Shown piece by piece: positions 25,453 through 33,300 of a stretch of DNA of 43,438 bases. Made by a program: the position numbers and the translations under genes. Below the pieces are notes generated by a model. The model did no database searches and had not been told where the DNA came from. It saw only the letters and a list, made by a program, of their open reading frames with translations. This DNA is from Terriglobia bacterium (GTDB lineage Bacteria; Acidobacteriota; Terriglobia; Bryobacterales; Bryobacteraceae): assembly GCA_020073615.1 (NCBI GenBank), contig JAIQEX010000047.1, forward strand, positions 1 to 43,438, given 5' to 3'. Position 1 is the stretch's first letter. Each line of letters opens with the position of its first letter.

Positions 25453-26549
25453 GCGCTAGTTCCCCCGCCCCAGACGCCTGGGATCGCTTGGTGGCAGAAC
25501 CGGCACTTGCCCCCCTCCAGATGCATCGCTTTGACGGTAAAGCCGGCGCGGTCCACCACTACGCGGCGGCATTTCGGGCACCAGGTACTCTCGGCCGGAT
25601 GGCCGGGAACATTGCCGATATATACGTAATGCAGACCCTCCGCATCGCAGATGGCCTTGGCGCGTTCGAGCGTCGCCAGAGGAGTAGGCGGAAGGTTCTT
25701 CAGCAGGTAATCGGGATGGAAGCGCGAGAAGTGCAGCGGGACGTCCGGGCCGAGTTCCGCTTTCACCCAGCGGGCCAGCCCGCGAAACTCCGCATCGGAA
25801 TCGTTCAAGGTCGGTATCACCAGGTAGACCACCTCGTTCCAGATACCCTGTTTGCGGAGGATCGCGAGCGTGTTCAGCACCGGTTTGAGCTCGCCATTCA
25901 CGACCTCTTTGTAAAACTTCTCCGAAAACGCCTTGAGGTCGACTTTGATAGCGTCTACACGGCGGCACAACTGCTTAAGAGGCTCTTCCTGGATATAGCC
26001 GCCGCTGATGACCACGCTTTTCACGCCCGCCGCGCGGCCCGCTTCCGCGGAGTCCAGGACGTATTCGCAGAAGACCACGGGCTCGCTATACGTGTAGGCG
26101 ATGGACGGGCATCGATACTGGCGCGCCATGCCCGCGAGGTTCCGGGGCGGAAGAAAGGTGCTGTTTACCTGTTCCGGCCGGGCCTGCGAGATATCCCAGT
26201 TCTGGCACATTTTGCAGTTGACATTGCAGCCTGCCGTCGCCACCGATAACGCCATAGTTCCCGGGAGGAAATGGAACAGGGGTTTCTTCTCGATGGGATC
26301 GACGTGGGCGGCGCAGACCCGCGAATACACCAGCGTATAGTACGTGCCGCCGCGGTTTTCCCTCACGCCGCAATAGCCGCGTTCGCGGTCGTCGATCACG
26401 CATTCGCGGGGGCAAAGCTTGCACTTGATCTTCTTGTACGGCAGTTTCTCGTAGAAGCGGGCTTCGATCGTATAACGGGCATCGCTCTCCGCGGCGGGCG
26501 CCGCAAAGCACGGAATCGTGAGCGCCTGGAGAAAAGCCCTGCGCTCCAT
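25449..26549 (-). CDS. AmmeMemoRadiSam system radical SAM enzyme with probable Tat signal
   Basis: The 366-residue product has an N-terminal cysteine region (CKLCPRECVI, GYCGVREN), the radical SAM motif CNVNCKMC near residue 130, the downstream SAM-domain blocks (SEPVVFCEYVLD, VVISGGYIQEEPL, IKVDLKAFSEKFY), and a C-terminal four-cysteine zinc- or rubredoxin-like knuckle (CPKC and CRFC). The start at 26549 is preferred over a frame beginning at 26642 because GGAGGTG lies in front of it at the end of the upstream gene. From that start the protein begins MERRAFLQALTIPC, a twin-arginine signal pattern. Export of a radical SAM enzyme would be highly unusual. Alternatively the signal-like leader is retained in the cytoplasm. 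It overlaps the Memo-AMMECR1 gene by four bases. Confidence 0.88.
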   Translation of the reverse strand: MERRAFLQALTIPCFAAPAAESDARYTIEARFYEKLPYKKIKCKLCPRECVIDDRERGYCGVRENRGGTYYTLVYSRVCAAHVDPIEKKPLFHFLPGTMALSVATAGCNVNCKMCQNWDISQARPEQVNSTFLPPRNLAGMARQYRCPSIAYTYSEPVVFCEYVLDSAEAGRAAGVKSVVISGGYIQEEPLKQLCRRVDAIKVDLKAFSEKFYKEVVNGELKPVLNTLAILRKQGIWNEVVYLVIPTLNDSDAEFRGLARWVKAELGPDVPLHFSRFHPDYLLKNLPPTPLATLERAKAICDAEGLHYVYIGNVPGHPAESTWCPKCRRVVVDRAGFTVKAMHLEGGKCRFCHQAIPGVWGGGTSA

Positions 26550-26553
26550 GGCG

Positions 26554-27531
26554 TCACACCTCCACGAGATCGATAAGCCTCGGGTCGTTGGTCCCGAGTC
26601 CGCGCCGGGCATCTGCCGCGGTGGCGATGTATCGCGGCTCACGGCGCAATTCGCGCAAGGGCTTCATCCCCTTCTCGGCCCGCTTTCCCTCCAGGATCTG
26701 CCAGCCCGTGTAGTCCAGTGCCACTGGGTCGCGCGCCACAATCAGGCCGTTATAGGGCCACGACCATTGCGGCATGTAGGAAGGGCCGCCTTCATACTGG
26801 GCCGTAATGGCATCGCAGATCGTCAGCCGCATCTTGCGCCGGACCACCGGGAACATGTTGACGTCCGCGATGTAGGGGTCCCCGGCATTGGTGTGGTATT
26901 TGTTCGGATTGTGAATGGCGCCGAACAGGTTCTTCAGCGCCAGCGTCACGCCCACGATGCCGTGGTCCTTCAGAACGGGCAGATTGATGACCGCGTCGCA
27001 CGTCTTCACGAGCGTGTTCGAAAGCAGGCTGCCGGCGCTTCCATAAACGGCCAGGTCGGTGTCGTAGCCGGCGGCGTCATTGCCCACGCAGCGGATGCGA
27101 TCGGTGCGGGAGGCCACGCGGTAGCCCGCGCGTTCCAGGTCGGAGTTCAGCCGGTCCCAGATCACGATGTCCTTCTGCGGGATTCCCGCCTGCTGCAACC
27201 GCTCGCAGATCGCCTCCACCAGCACGAGGCTGGTAGCGGCGCCCCGGCCGGAGAGGCAGTTCACCTTCAGGCCGATTACTTCGCCGGGCCGCACCACTTT
27301 CTTCCAGGCGTCGAGCGGGGAGTCGCAGGCGTAGAACGACTGCATGCCCCGGTCGAGCATTTTCAAAACCCGGCTGGAATCAGGAGACCCTCCGGCCGCG
27401 CGCAGCGCCGCATCGCGTGCGACCACAACTTTGGACTTTTCGGAGGCGGCAGCTCTGGCCAGGAAAACGCCGGCCGCGCCGCCTCCCAACAAACGCCTGC
27501 GGGTGATTCCGTCTTGTGAGCCGGTGCGCAT
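26554..27531 (-). CDS. DUF362 domain protein with Tat signal
   Basis: From ATG 27531 this is 325 residues with an excellent twin-arginine signal (ITRRRLLGGGAAGVFLARAAA). The DUF362 core follows: VIGLKVNCLSGRGAATS, INLPVLKDHGIVGVTLALKN and the closing ARDPVALDYTGWQIL. A GTG at 27549 would give six more residues but has a poorer position relative to the ribosome site. The stop lies four bases before the radical SAM start, and the polyferredoxin gene is 80 bases upstream on the same strand, so these belong to one operon. DUF362 proteins may handle FeS or other cofactors; the role is unknown. It is only distantly similar to the DUF362 protein at 20611. Confidence 0.88.
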   Translation of the reverse strand: MRTGSQDGITRRRLLGGGAAGVFLARAAASEKSKVVVARDAALRAAGGSPDSSRVLKMLDRGMQSFYACDSPLDAWKKVVRPGEVIGLKVNCLSGRGAATSLVLVEAICERLQQAGIPQKDIVIWDRLNSDLERAGYRVASRTDRIRCVGNDAAGYDTDLAVYGSAGSLLSNTLVKTCDAVINLPVLKDHGIVGVTLALKNLFGAIHNPNKYHTNAGDPYIADVNMFPVVRRKMRLTICDAITAQYEGGPSYMPQWSWPYNGLIVARDPVALDYTGWQILEGKRAEKGMKPLRELRREPRYIATAADARRGLGTNDPRLIDLVEV

Positions 27532-27611
27532 GGCCCTTGCCCTGACCACATGGGAATTTCAGGTATTCCGATTCCTTTATATCACCATCCGCCGTTGCCG
27601 GCCAGGGTCCG

Positions 27612-29642
27612 CTACAGGGACAGCCTCGCCTCGATGGCACGGCCCAGGCTCACCAGCGCGGGCTCCGTCTGCGGCGTGTCCTGGTAGGCCAGCAGGCGGA
27701 CGAAGAAACGGCCCCGGCGGAACGTCAGGCTCTGGCCATAGCTCCTGCCCGCGTCGCCGAGCGCCAGGGGCCGGCTTCCGGCGGATGGCTCGGACTCGAA
27801 GATCGACGCGGCCCCCTCGCGCGATTCCATCAGATGGATATCCGCCACAGCTTCCACCATTTCCCGATAGCGGTAGCTCGCCGTGAGCGTGCGGCGGACG
27901 CCGGCCCGCAGATAGCGCTCAGCGTCGCCATCCACATATTTCCAGAGATCGGCAGCTTCAAAGGCGCGTGTTTCCCCTGCCTTCGTCCACCCCGGCGCGT
28001 CGCCGCTTTCCGGCAGCCAGGAGTTGGGCCTGGCCGCGCGTCTGAGCAGGATCTGGTTTGTCTGCGACCGGCTCTCACCGACGCTGGTCACGTAAACGGC
28101 CGCCCGGTCCCGCACGGGGCACGCGTACTCACACGCGCCGCAGCCGACGCAGCGCTCGGGATCGATGTACGGCTGCCGGACCTGTTTGACCTGGCCGGCG
28201 GCATCGGTCACCTCGGCCGGGCGGAGATAAACGGCTTTGGGCGAGGTCGGGCACCATTCCTCGCACACGATGCAGTCGGTGGCCATGGCCCAGGGCAGAC
28301 ACCGGCCGCGGTCATAGAAAGCGGTGCCGAGGCGGATCGGCCGGGCGTCGGCCCCGGGCCCGGAGGGCGCCCCGGCCCAGCCTTTCTCCCTGGACGTAAA
28401 CTCCCAGATCGCGCCGGTGGGACACGCCTGTCCGCAGAGGGTACAACTGGGCTGGCAATATCCCACACGCGACACCAGCACCGGAGTCCAGATGCCTTCC
28501 CAGCCCGCTTCGGAAAGCGCGGGGTGCAGGGCATTATTCGGGCACGCCTGCATGCACTCGCCGCAGCGGATGCAGCGGGCCAGAAACTGCTTCTCGGCCA
28601 ACGCCGCCGGAGGCCGGATCAGCCGCTCGTGCGGCTCGGCGCTCAAACCGGTGTTGGCGCGTAAGAGGGGAAGCGCTGCCGCGCCGGCCGCCAGTCCGGC
28701 CAGCACCTTGCGGCGCTTGAGGTCCGCACCTTCAACGGTGTTGAGCGCCGGCGGAAAGAAGCGGAACCGGATCCCGCCTTCCGGGCAATCCGCCACGCAG
28801 TTCATGCACAGATGGCATTCGGCCTTGCGCCACCGCGCGCCGGGGATGGGATCGTCCCCGCCCTGGCAATGGAGCAGGCAGCGATTGCAGTCCTCGCAAT
28901 GGTCCTGGTGTTTCTCCAGGCCCAGAATCGACCAGCGCGCGGCCAGCCCCAGCAGCGCTCCCAGCGGGCACAGCGCGCGGCACCAGAAGCGGGTGATCCG
29001 CAGGTTGAGCGCCAGTATGACAATGAGGATTACCCCCAGCAGAAAGCCTTGTCGGAAATGCGCCTGATGGAGGCTGGCCAGCGCACCCAGCGGCCCTGCA
29101 TGACCAAGCGCGTAGTTCCACGCCGGTAGAATCGAAAGCGCAAACGAGCGTACCGCGAGCGCAATCGGATCGAAAATGCCGGCCAGCGCACTGCCCAACA
29201 GTGCCGCCGCCAGTAGAGCGAATAGCAGCGTGTATTTGAATGCCTGCCACCTTTTATAGCGATTGGAATCGACGCGTTGCCGGCCGGATTTCTTCTCCGA
29301 TCGGATGTTGCCGATCAGGTGGTTGAGCGTCCCGAGCGGGCAGATCCAGCCGCAGAAGAACCGTCCCAGGAACATCGTCGGGATGAGGATCGCGAGGCTC
29401 CACAGCAAGCCCCGGTACAGCGCGCGCGTGCTCAGCGCACTCACTGCGGCGATGAATGGGTCGCTCTCGAGAAAGATGCGCACCGCGGAGGGCAGGCGGA
29501 ATTCTAACTCGCCCCCCGGGAAAGATCCGCGGTATTCGGTTTTGCAGAGAAGGACCACGAACAGTCCGAGGAAGAGACCCTGCGACAGCCGGCGCAGCCT
29601 GCGCAGGGTCAACCAGCTCGCAACAATCGAGCGGTTGAGCAC
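27612..29642 (-). CDS. Membrane polyferredoxin (NapH/NapG-like) fused to a DUF6599 domain
   Basis: A 676-residue fusion. The first 250 residues are a NapH/CcoG-like membrane part with about five or six helices and the paired motifs GRFFCGWICPLG and CRALCPLGALL. Ferredoxin motifs CEDCNRC and CHLCMNC come next, then a second twin-basic hydrophobic segment (KRRKVLAGLAAGAAALPLL) that looks like a NapG-type Tat leader embedded mid-protein. More [4Fe-4S] motifs follow (CIRCGECMQAC, CTLCGQAC, CIVCEEWC, CVGCGACEYAC), then a C-terminal DUF6599 domain (LWKYVDGDAERYLRAG to the end). NapGH-type proteins take electrons from quinol to periplasmic partners. GTG 29642 is chosen from its position relative to a TATACT box; a TTG at 29672 is the longer alternative. 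Confidence 0.87.
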   Translation of the reverse strand: MLNRSIVASWLTLRRLRRLSQGLFLGLFVVLLCKTEYRGSFPGGELEFRLPSAVRIFLESDPFIAAVSALSTRALYRGLLWSLAILIPTMFLGRFFCGWICPLGTLNHLIGNIRSEKKSGRQRVDSNRYKRWQAFKYTLLFALLAAALLGSALAGIFDPIALAVRSFALSILPAWNYALGHAGPLGALASLHQAHFRQGFLLGVILIVILALNLRITRFWCRALCPLGALLGLAARWSILGLEKHQDHCEDCNRCLLHCQGGDDPIPGARWRKAECHLCMNCVADCPEGGIRFRFFPPALNTVEGADLKRRKVLAGLAAGAAALPLLRANTGLSAEPHERLIRPPAALAEKQFLARCIRCGECMQACPNNALHPALSEAGWEGIWTPVLVSRVGYCQPSCTLCGQACPTGAIWEFTSREKGWAGAPSGPGADARPIRLGTAFYDRGRCLPWAMATDCIVCEEWCPTSPKAVYLRPAEVTDAAGQVKQVRQPYIDPERCVGCGACEYACPVRDRAAVYVTSVGESRSQTNQILLRRAARPNSWLPESGDAPGWTKAGETRAFEAADLWKYVDGDAERYLRAGVRRTLTASYRYREMVEAVADIHLMESREGAASIFESEPSAGSRPLALGDAGRSYGQSLTFRRGRFFVRLLAYQDTPQTEPALVSLGRAIEARLSL

Positions 29643-29913
29643 GGGTTGTCCACCACCAAGCCCGTGAAACAAGCCTTTAGATTCAAGTATACTCCGGCGG
29701 TCCTTCCCGATCAGATCTGCCTATCGCCAACGCCTGCAATCCTTCTACAAGAGCCTTGCTCGCTTTTGAAGCCCGCCCGCGTCTCATTTCTCATCGCGCC
29801 TCTGCGTATTCGCGCGGACGGTCCACGTCCGGGGCAACAGTTCCCCCCGCAGGTCGCAGCCGGTTGCCGGCGAGGAACTGTCTCCCAGGCTCTCTTGGCT
29901 GCGGGGACCGGCC
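29643..29913 (-). promoter_or_regulatory. Probable promoter region of the polyferredoxin operon
   Basis: On the minus strand TATACT (29686-29691) is a strong -10 candidate. The matching -35 position has only CTGATC, so an activator may be needed. The leader would be about 37 bases to GTG 29642, with GGTGG as a weak ribosome site. The rest of the 271-base gap up to the decayed gene at 29914 shows nothing recognisable. Confidence 0.35.
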
Positions 29914-30964
29914 CTACGAAATCTCGATCTCCCGGTCGAACGGCGCGTATCCGCACAGGTACACACGGATCCCGGGCAGCGGCGGCATCGCGCCGCGCAC
30001 CTGCGTGTATGAATGCTCGCGTGGCCCGGGACCGAAGCGCAGGACGTCGTTGCCTGCCCGGTACGCGGCGTAACCCTCTGCCAGGACCCAGGCGCCGCCG
30101 GCCTCGATGCAGCCTTCGAGTTTGCCGCCTTCGCGCAGGCCAATCTCCACCGCCACCGGCACATTTGGCGTCCCCTCCACACGGATTCGCACGCGCAAGC
30201 CGTTCCTGGTCTCCCGGATGCGGGCGCTCTGCACCAGGCGGCATACTTCGCTCTCGCGGCGCGATCCTCGCACCTCCGCCCACTCCCCGGGCTGCACCCG
30301 TCGCGGCGGGTCGAGCGGCTGATAGGAACCGGCTTCGAGCGATTGCGTGAGTACGTATGTCTCCTCCTGGTTTCTCCAACTCGCCGTCACGAACTGGCCC
30401 TTCCCAAAGAAGGCACTGGCGAAGCGCACGGCCTGGATGACGGCGGCGCCGCGCCGGAAGGAGAGGAAGCGGCTATCGCCCCGCAGCAGCACGGTGGCGC
30501 TCACGACACTATGGCGGATGCGCAGCGCCTCGACGGCCGGCAGCAGTTTGACATAATCGTCCGGCACCGCGGTTGTGTCGATCGCCGCCTGGAGTTCCGG
30601 ATACTCCATAAGCGCCGTCAGGCTGGCGGCGCGTTGGGCGAAGTGCCGCGCCAAGGCGGCGTAGCGCCCGTTGCGGTCGTGCACCGCCAGGTACTGCAGC
30701 GGGAACCAGTAGCCGCTCATATCCTGCCGTTCGTACGGTGAACGCGCGATCGCAGACGGCGTTGCAGACCCCCGTGCTGCGCTCCGCGAACTGCCGCCGC
30801 GAGATTTCGGTCACCACCTCGTAGCCTGATGGGGGCGAAGTTGAAGCGCCCGGAACTGCTCGACCCGGTGCGCCGGAATCTGGACGCCATGATCCCCAGC
30901 GCCGATTCAAGCCCGGAATGGATGGCGGCCTTCGGGCCGCCTCCTGGTCAACCCGCCGCACCAT
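29914..30964 (-). pseudogene. Decayed conserved protein, several frameshifts, N-terminus missing
   Basis: The last 268 codons (29914-30720) form one frame containing SGYWFPLQYLAVHDRNGRY and, near the end, LRFGPGPREHSYTQVRG and YLCGYAPFDREIEIS. The style is of a beta-sandwich at the C-terminus of a larger, perhaps polysaccharide-active or surface protein; I cannot name the family. Upstream, protein-like pieces continue in other frames: GYEVVTEISRRQFAER (about 30770-30830) in a second frame and IHSGLESALGIMASRFRR in a third. This implies at least two frameshifts. No start codon with a ribosome site is visible, and the frame dissolves where the IS3-type remnant begins. It is most likely a dead gene truncated by transposition. 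Confidence 0.5.
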
Positions 30965-31040
30965 CTAAGCGACGGCAATACGGCAGCTTCTCAAATCGAA
31001 AAAGTAAGAAACATCCATTCTGGCAAAAAAGCGGCGAATT

Positions 31041-31081
31041 CCCAGGGGGTTTGGGGGACAGAGCCCTGGGCAGAGCCCCCC
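31041..31081. repeat. GC-rich nested inverted repeat
   Basis: CCCAGGG (31041-31047) pairs with CCCTGGG (31064-31070), and GGGGG (31053-31057) pairs with CCCCC (31076-31080), so two overlapping stems could form. The hexamer AGAGCC also repeats within it. It sits at the end of an IS3-type transposase remnant and may be part of the element's end or a REP-like palindrome. There is no T run, so it is not a standard terminator. Confidence 0.4.
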
Positions 31082-31087
31082 ATCGTG

Positions 31088-31300
31088 GCGATGCCCTTTT
31101 CTTTATTGACCGGCGCGGGAACAGATCTGCCGGCATGCGGTAGCCAAGGGCCTGGTGCGGACGCTGATGCTTGTAGAAGTGGAAGTAGCGTTCCAGCACC
31201 GGGATCAGATCCGCCCCACTGGCGAAGTCGCCGGGTTAGATGAGCTCGTACTTCAAACTGCGCCACAGGCGCTCGATGAATACGTTGGCTTCAGTTGTAA
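31088..31300 (-). pseudogene. IS3-type transposase (integrase core), C-terminal remnant with in-frame stop
   Basis: On the minus strand NVFIERLWRSLKYELI is followed by an in-frame TAA. The same frame then continues as PGDFASGADLIPVLERYF, then HFYKHQRPHQALGYRMPADLF. These are the closing motifs of the IS3-family OrfB rve domain, and the stop replaces the usual aromatic residue after ELI. Everything upstream, including the DDE acidic residues except the region near the last glutamate, is missing: just before NVFIERL the sequence becomes unrelated. The fragment is therefore an inactive scar of an IS insertion. Confidence 0.75.
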
Positions 31301-31331
31301 AATTGTAAACTACGCCTGATGCAAGCGGTCT

Positions 31332-31610
31332 GAATCGACGTTTCCGAATCACCGTCCATTTCATCCCTGGTCCGGCCAGCAGTTCGAACTGGTCACGTAT
31401 CTCCACGCGTGGGGCGAGCACCGAGTGTACTTTCACAAAGAAGGCGAGCATTTGGTATCGGTTCCGGCTACTTGGACGGACATCATTGTCGAGGACCCGG
31501 TGGTGCAGTTGGCGGGCGGGCCCGCATTGTTCCGCGCCACGGATCTGATTGAGTTGGCTCAGTTGGTTAAGGGCTTACGTGGTCGGCATGTAAAGGAAAT
31601 TACATCCTGA
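31332..31610 (+). pseudogene. DUF5372-type mobile-element-associated protein, frameshifted remnant
   Basis: The frame PFHPWSGQQFELVTYLHAWG, then VYFHKEGEHLVSVPATWTD and LAGGPALFRATDLIELAQLV matches my memory of DUF5372 proteins, which accompany recombinase or HTH genes of unclassified mobile elements. Just upstream the expected RRFRIT lies in another frame, so one base has been lost near 31350 and the normal start is disconnected. The only internal ATG is at 31425. The gene stops three codons past KEITS at 31610, and an HTH protein of the same presumed element follows on the same strand. Confidence 0.5.
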
Positions 31611-31766
31611 ATGCAAGGGGTATCCTGTCCGGTTGCCTTGTCCAAACGGGTGGTTTACAGGTTGGAGATAGCCATTCTTACGCCAATATATCCGCGCAGC
31701 GGCTACAGAAAAAGCTTGACAATCCGCCATGTGTGGACGAAATTATATTTACAGGTGATCCGGAGC

Positions 31767-32231
31767 ATGACCTCGCCACCCGACCACCAGCAAAAGCGCC
31801 AAACCCTCCGCCGGCATGGCACGCTGAATCCGCAACCCGAATCGGTCACTCACCCGCTGTTTCAAAACAGCGATTTCTTCGATCCCGACGAGCTGCTGCA
31901 GGTCAAGTGCGAGATGCTCCGCCAGGTTCACGTGGATCGGGAATCCATCAGCGAAGCTGCGCACGCTTTCGGATTCTCTCGCCCTTCCTTTTACCAAGCG
32001 CAAGCGGCATTTCAAGAGGGCGGTTTGTTCGGCCTGCTCCCTCACAAACGCGGCCCGCAGGGAGGTCACAAGCTGACCAGCGAAGTAATGGATTTTGTGA
32101 TCCAGCAGCGATCCGAGGATCCAGCGCTTACTCCCGAACAACTGGCCCAAGCCATTCAGAAGCGGTTTCGAGTTCAGGTGCATCCGCGCAGCATTCAACG
32201 CCGGCTGCTGGCGGAAAAAAAACGGCGGTGA
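31767..32231 (+). CDS. Helix-turn-helix protein of a mobile element
   Basis: This 154-residue protein begins MTSPPDHQQKRQTLRRHG. It contains a homeodomain-like HTH (EAAHAFGFSRPSFYQAQAAF, about residues 71-90), then GLFGLLPHKRGPQGGHKLT and a second DNA-binding-like region (ALTPEQLAQAIQKRF, VHPRSIQRRLL). This is the layout of HTH_29/HTH_32-type transposase front ends without the catalytic domain. It ends at AEKKRR-stop on a run of eight A residues. A second frame continues past it to 32314, so slippage onto a longer product is conceivable. The neighbouring DUF5372 remnant suggests a shared element. Confidence 0.6.
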   Translation: MTSPPDHQQKRQTLRRHGTLNPQPESVTHPLFQNSDFFDPDELLQVKCEMLRQVHVDRESISEAAHAFGFSRPSFYQAQAAFQEGGLFGLLPHKRGPQGGHKLTSEVMDFVIQQRSEDPALTPEQLAQAIQKRFRVQVHPRSIQRRLLAEKKRR

Positions 32232-32364
32232 AAACCACTTCCTCGGACGCGCGCATCGATGCGTTACGTTCTTCTTCGGCGCTCAGCAAGAATGACCCAG
32301 TAGCGCTGGATTGAACTGACCCACCTAGAGAACGGGACTGGAAACAGGAATGCGCTAACGAGGG

Positions 32365-32468
32365 TCATCATCCACGCCGGCGTGTTCGTTGGTGGACTCG
32401 TGGGGAGCGCGCGTTATCATCCACGCCGCAGGCGTGCGGTTTGGTTTTCCATCATCCGCGCCGAGGTG
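32365..32468 (+). repeat. Three imperfect direct repeats (ATCATCCACGCCG type)
   Basis: Copies at about 32365-32384, 32414-32436 and 32449-32468 share ATCATCC(A/G)CGCCG and a following GGTG or GCGTG. Intervals are unequal (49 and 35 bases) and the copies diverge. They lie just outside a decayed mobile-element gene and may be transposase-binding repeats at an element end. Confidence 0.4.
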
Positions 32469-32494
32469 CGCATGGGAGGTGCCTACCGGGTTGG

Positions 32495-32814
32495 CGCGAT
32501 GCGTTGGAGCTTGTGGCGGAGATACTGGAAGTAGTCCGGGCCGACGCGCAGTCCTGCACTTCCTCGATGACCGGCAGGAAGTATGCCAGCGAACGGATGG
32601 TGGCCAGCGGTTGGGCATCGGCGGGCCGCACCAGCCGGCGCGTCGCCGCCAGCACGAATGCGTTTTCGATCACGCTCACGGAGACACCGCGCTTGAAGAG
32701 TTGCGCAGCCAGCACTCGGTCCGGACGGCGGATGGTTCCCATCGTACCCGGCGTTTTGCGATACGCTTCCAAGACCTGACGAATATATTGTTCAATATTG
32801 GTAGTACATTACAA
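32495..32814 (-). pseudogene. Decayed mobile-element-associated conserved protein
   Basis: Minus-strand codons read TTNIEQYIRQVLEAYRKTPG, then RPDRVLAAQLFKRGVSV, RRLVRPADAQPLATIRSL and AYFLPVIEEVQ. After that the expected ending LRVGPDYFQYLRHKLQRIAP lies in another frame, so there is a frameshift near 32565. The start also seems broken: ATG is followed by one extra T before ACTACC. I recall this protein type near acidobacterial insertion sequences, but its role is unknown. Two lesions make it a pseudogene. Confidence 0.5.
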
Positions 32815-33096
32815 TCTCTTGGGTAAGGACTCTAGGGCATTGCAAATCCTCTTCCAATAGAGTGGGCTAGCCAAGCCCCAACGCTATATTCGCTGTTTAT
32901 TCGCCTATATGCAAGGGGGTTGAGGTTCGCCAATCCGCACGATGAGAACCCTCATGAGGACTCGGTTCCGCGAAAACATGGGCAACTTCGCTTTGCGTTT
33001 GAGGGAACGATCGACGTTGACGTCTCAATGCGCAAAGGTGCGATGCGGGTGGAGAGGATGGAAGCGGAACCAGAACCAAAATCCGGGTAGCGGCCC
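32815..33096. other. Gene-poor stretch before the gyrB fragment
   Basis: About 280 bases with low-complexity AT-rich patches (32835-32920), no open frame of family character, and no recognisable promoter pair. It separates a mobile-element relic from the gyrB tail. The sequence just before the tail does not read as GyrB in any frame, so a breakpoint lies close to 33097. Confidence 0.4.
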
Positions 33097-33273
33097 GCCG
33101 AGCAGTTGGCGGAAACCACCATGAACCTCGAAAAGCGCACCCTGCTCCAGGTCCGCCAGGAGGACGCCGTCCAATGCGAGGAGATCTTTTCCACGCTGAT
33201 GGGCGAAGACGTCGAGAGCCGGCGAAAGTTCATCGAAGAGAACGCGCTGGATGTGAAGAATCTGGACGTGTAA
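33097..33273 (+). pseudogene. gyrB: DNA gyrase subunit B, C-terminal fragment
   Basis: The frame [20 protein letters not shown], then [35 protein letters not shown] and a stop is the very conserved carboxyl end of GyrB (TOPRIM/C-terminal domain region), about 58 residues of a protein of more than 800. A TAG in the same frame lies only six bases upstream of the first matching codon, so the rest of the gene is absent. The fragment is too short to be functional and is flanked by mobile-element relics. It is best explained as the scar of a recombination or partial duplication; the intact gyrB must be elsewhere. Confidence 0.85.
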
Positions 33274-33300
33274 CCTTCCCCGGGGTGGTATCGTAAGCCT

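Noticed and set aside
30829-31143. A 104-codon plus-strand frame through the decayed region
   Set aside because: It crosses the boundary between two minus-strand relics with better protein similarity, so it is a chance frame.
32365-32468. CRISPR-like repeats
   Set aside because: Only three copies, divergent, with unequal spacing and no cas genes.
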